Source of the DNA: Salinicola endophyticus
GTDB lineage: Bacteria; Pseudomonadota; Gammaproteobacteria; Pseudomonadales; Halomonadaceae
Reading direction: 5' to 3'
Length of the DNA stretch: 64,000 nucleotides
Assembly: GCF_040536835.1 (NCBI RefSeq)
Contig: NZ_CP159578.1
Span: forward strand, 1,922,001 to 1,986,000
In this document: piece after piece, positions 63,994-64,000 of the stretch
Numbering within the stretch: the stretch's first letter is position 1
How the letters are laid out: every line of letters begins with the position of its first letter
The notes under the pieces: model-generated
Seen by the model: only the letters and a program-made list of their open reading frames with translations
What the model was told of the DNA's origin: nothing
Databases searched by the model: none
Made by a program: the position numbers and the translations under genes

Positions 63994-64000
63994 CTTTCCG

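Overview
The window is a GC-rich, densely packed stretch of a gammaproteobacterial chromosome. Protein motifs and gene order point to a moderately halophilic member of the Oceanospirillales, most likely Halomonadaceae; the genus is not fixed by anything I can see. Almost every gene is housekeeping, and most of the order (mfd-gap-nqrABCDEF-apbE-nqrM-sthA; lolCD; comEC; lpxK-ycaR-kdsB-PTP-murB; rne/rluC; yceD-rpmF-plsX-fabDG-acpP-fabF-pabC-mltG-tmk-holB-pilZ-tatD; etfQO/etfBA) resembles, as I remember it, the same neighbourhood in Pseudomonas aeruginosa. No rRNA, tRNA, IS element, prophage or CRISPR array was found.

Layout. 1-798: start of mfd (runs off the left edge). 1053-11696: carbon/redox block: an N-terminally extended GAPDH, the complete Na+-pumping NADH:quinone reductase (nqrA-F) with both maturation factors (ApbE flavin transferase, NqrM), then the transhydrogenase sthA. 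11719-14987: leftward tus-like replication-terminus protein gene, then aguB and aguA (agmatine to putrescine). 15272-25800: envelope block: lolC-lolD, DUF2062 gene, comEC, and msbA-lpxK-ycaR-kdsB-LMW phosphatase-murB (lipid A, Kdo and peptidoglycan precursors). 25904-29368: rne, facing rluC across a 767-bp leader/promoter region. 30136-43541: rluC, HAD phosphatase, sppA, yceF, then the yceD-rpmF-plsX-fab-acpP-fabF-pabC-mltG-tmk-holB-pilZ run that couples ribosome, fatty-acid, folate, cell-wall and replication functions. 43635-48137: tatD, DUF1285, a UvrD-like helicase, a sulfurtransferase. 48173-51919: divergent ETF:quinone oxidoreductase and etfBA. 52222-57590: a six-gene TonB2-type energy-transduction operon (DUF3450, ttpC, exbB, exbD, tonB, TPR). 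57771-63854: xthA with a small coupled gene, rhlB, dinG, and a DAHP synthase gene.

Functionally, the window carries two routes of electrons into the quinone pool (Nqr from NADH, ETF-QO from acyl-CoA and other dehydrogenases), NAD(P)H balancing (SthA), and an inner-membrane proton channel that powers outer-membrane transport (Ttp/Exb/TonB).

The observations I find most worth checking are: a Tus-like fork-trap protein outside the enteric bacteria; a consensus sigma-70 promoter placed so close to yceD that its mRNA should be leaderless; a 60-bp coding minisatellite in the RNase E scaffold; a Ser in place of the usual FMN-acceptor Thr in NqrC; and a perfect 12-bp inverted repeat upstream of etfBA. 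I did not find a wholly new multi-gene system. Start codons, promoters and terminators were assigned by eye; all statements about other genomes are from memory, not from searches.
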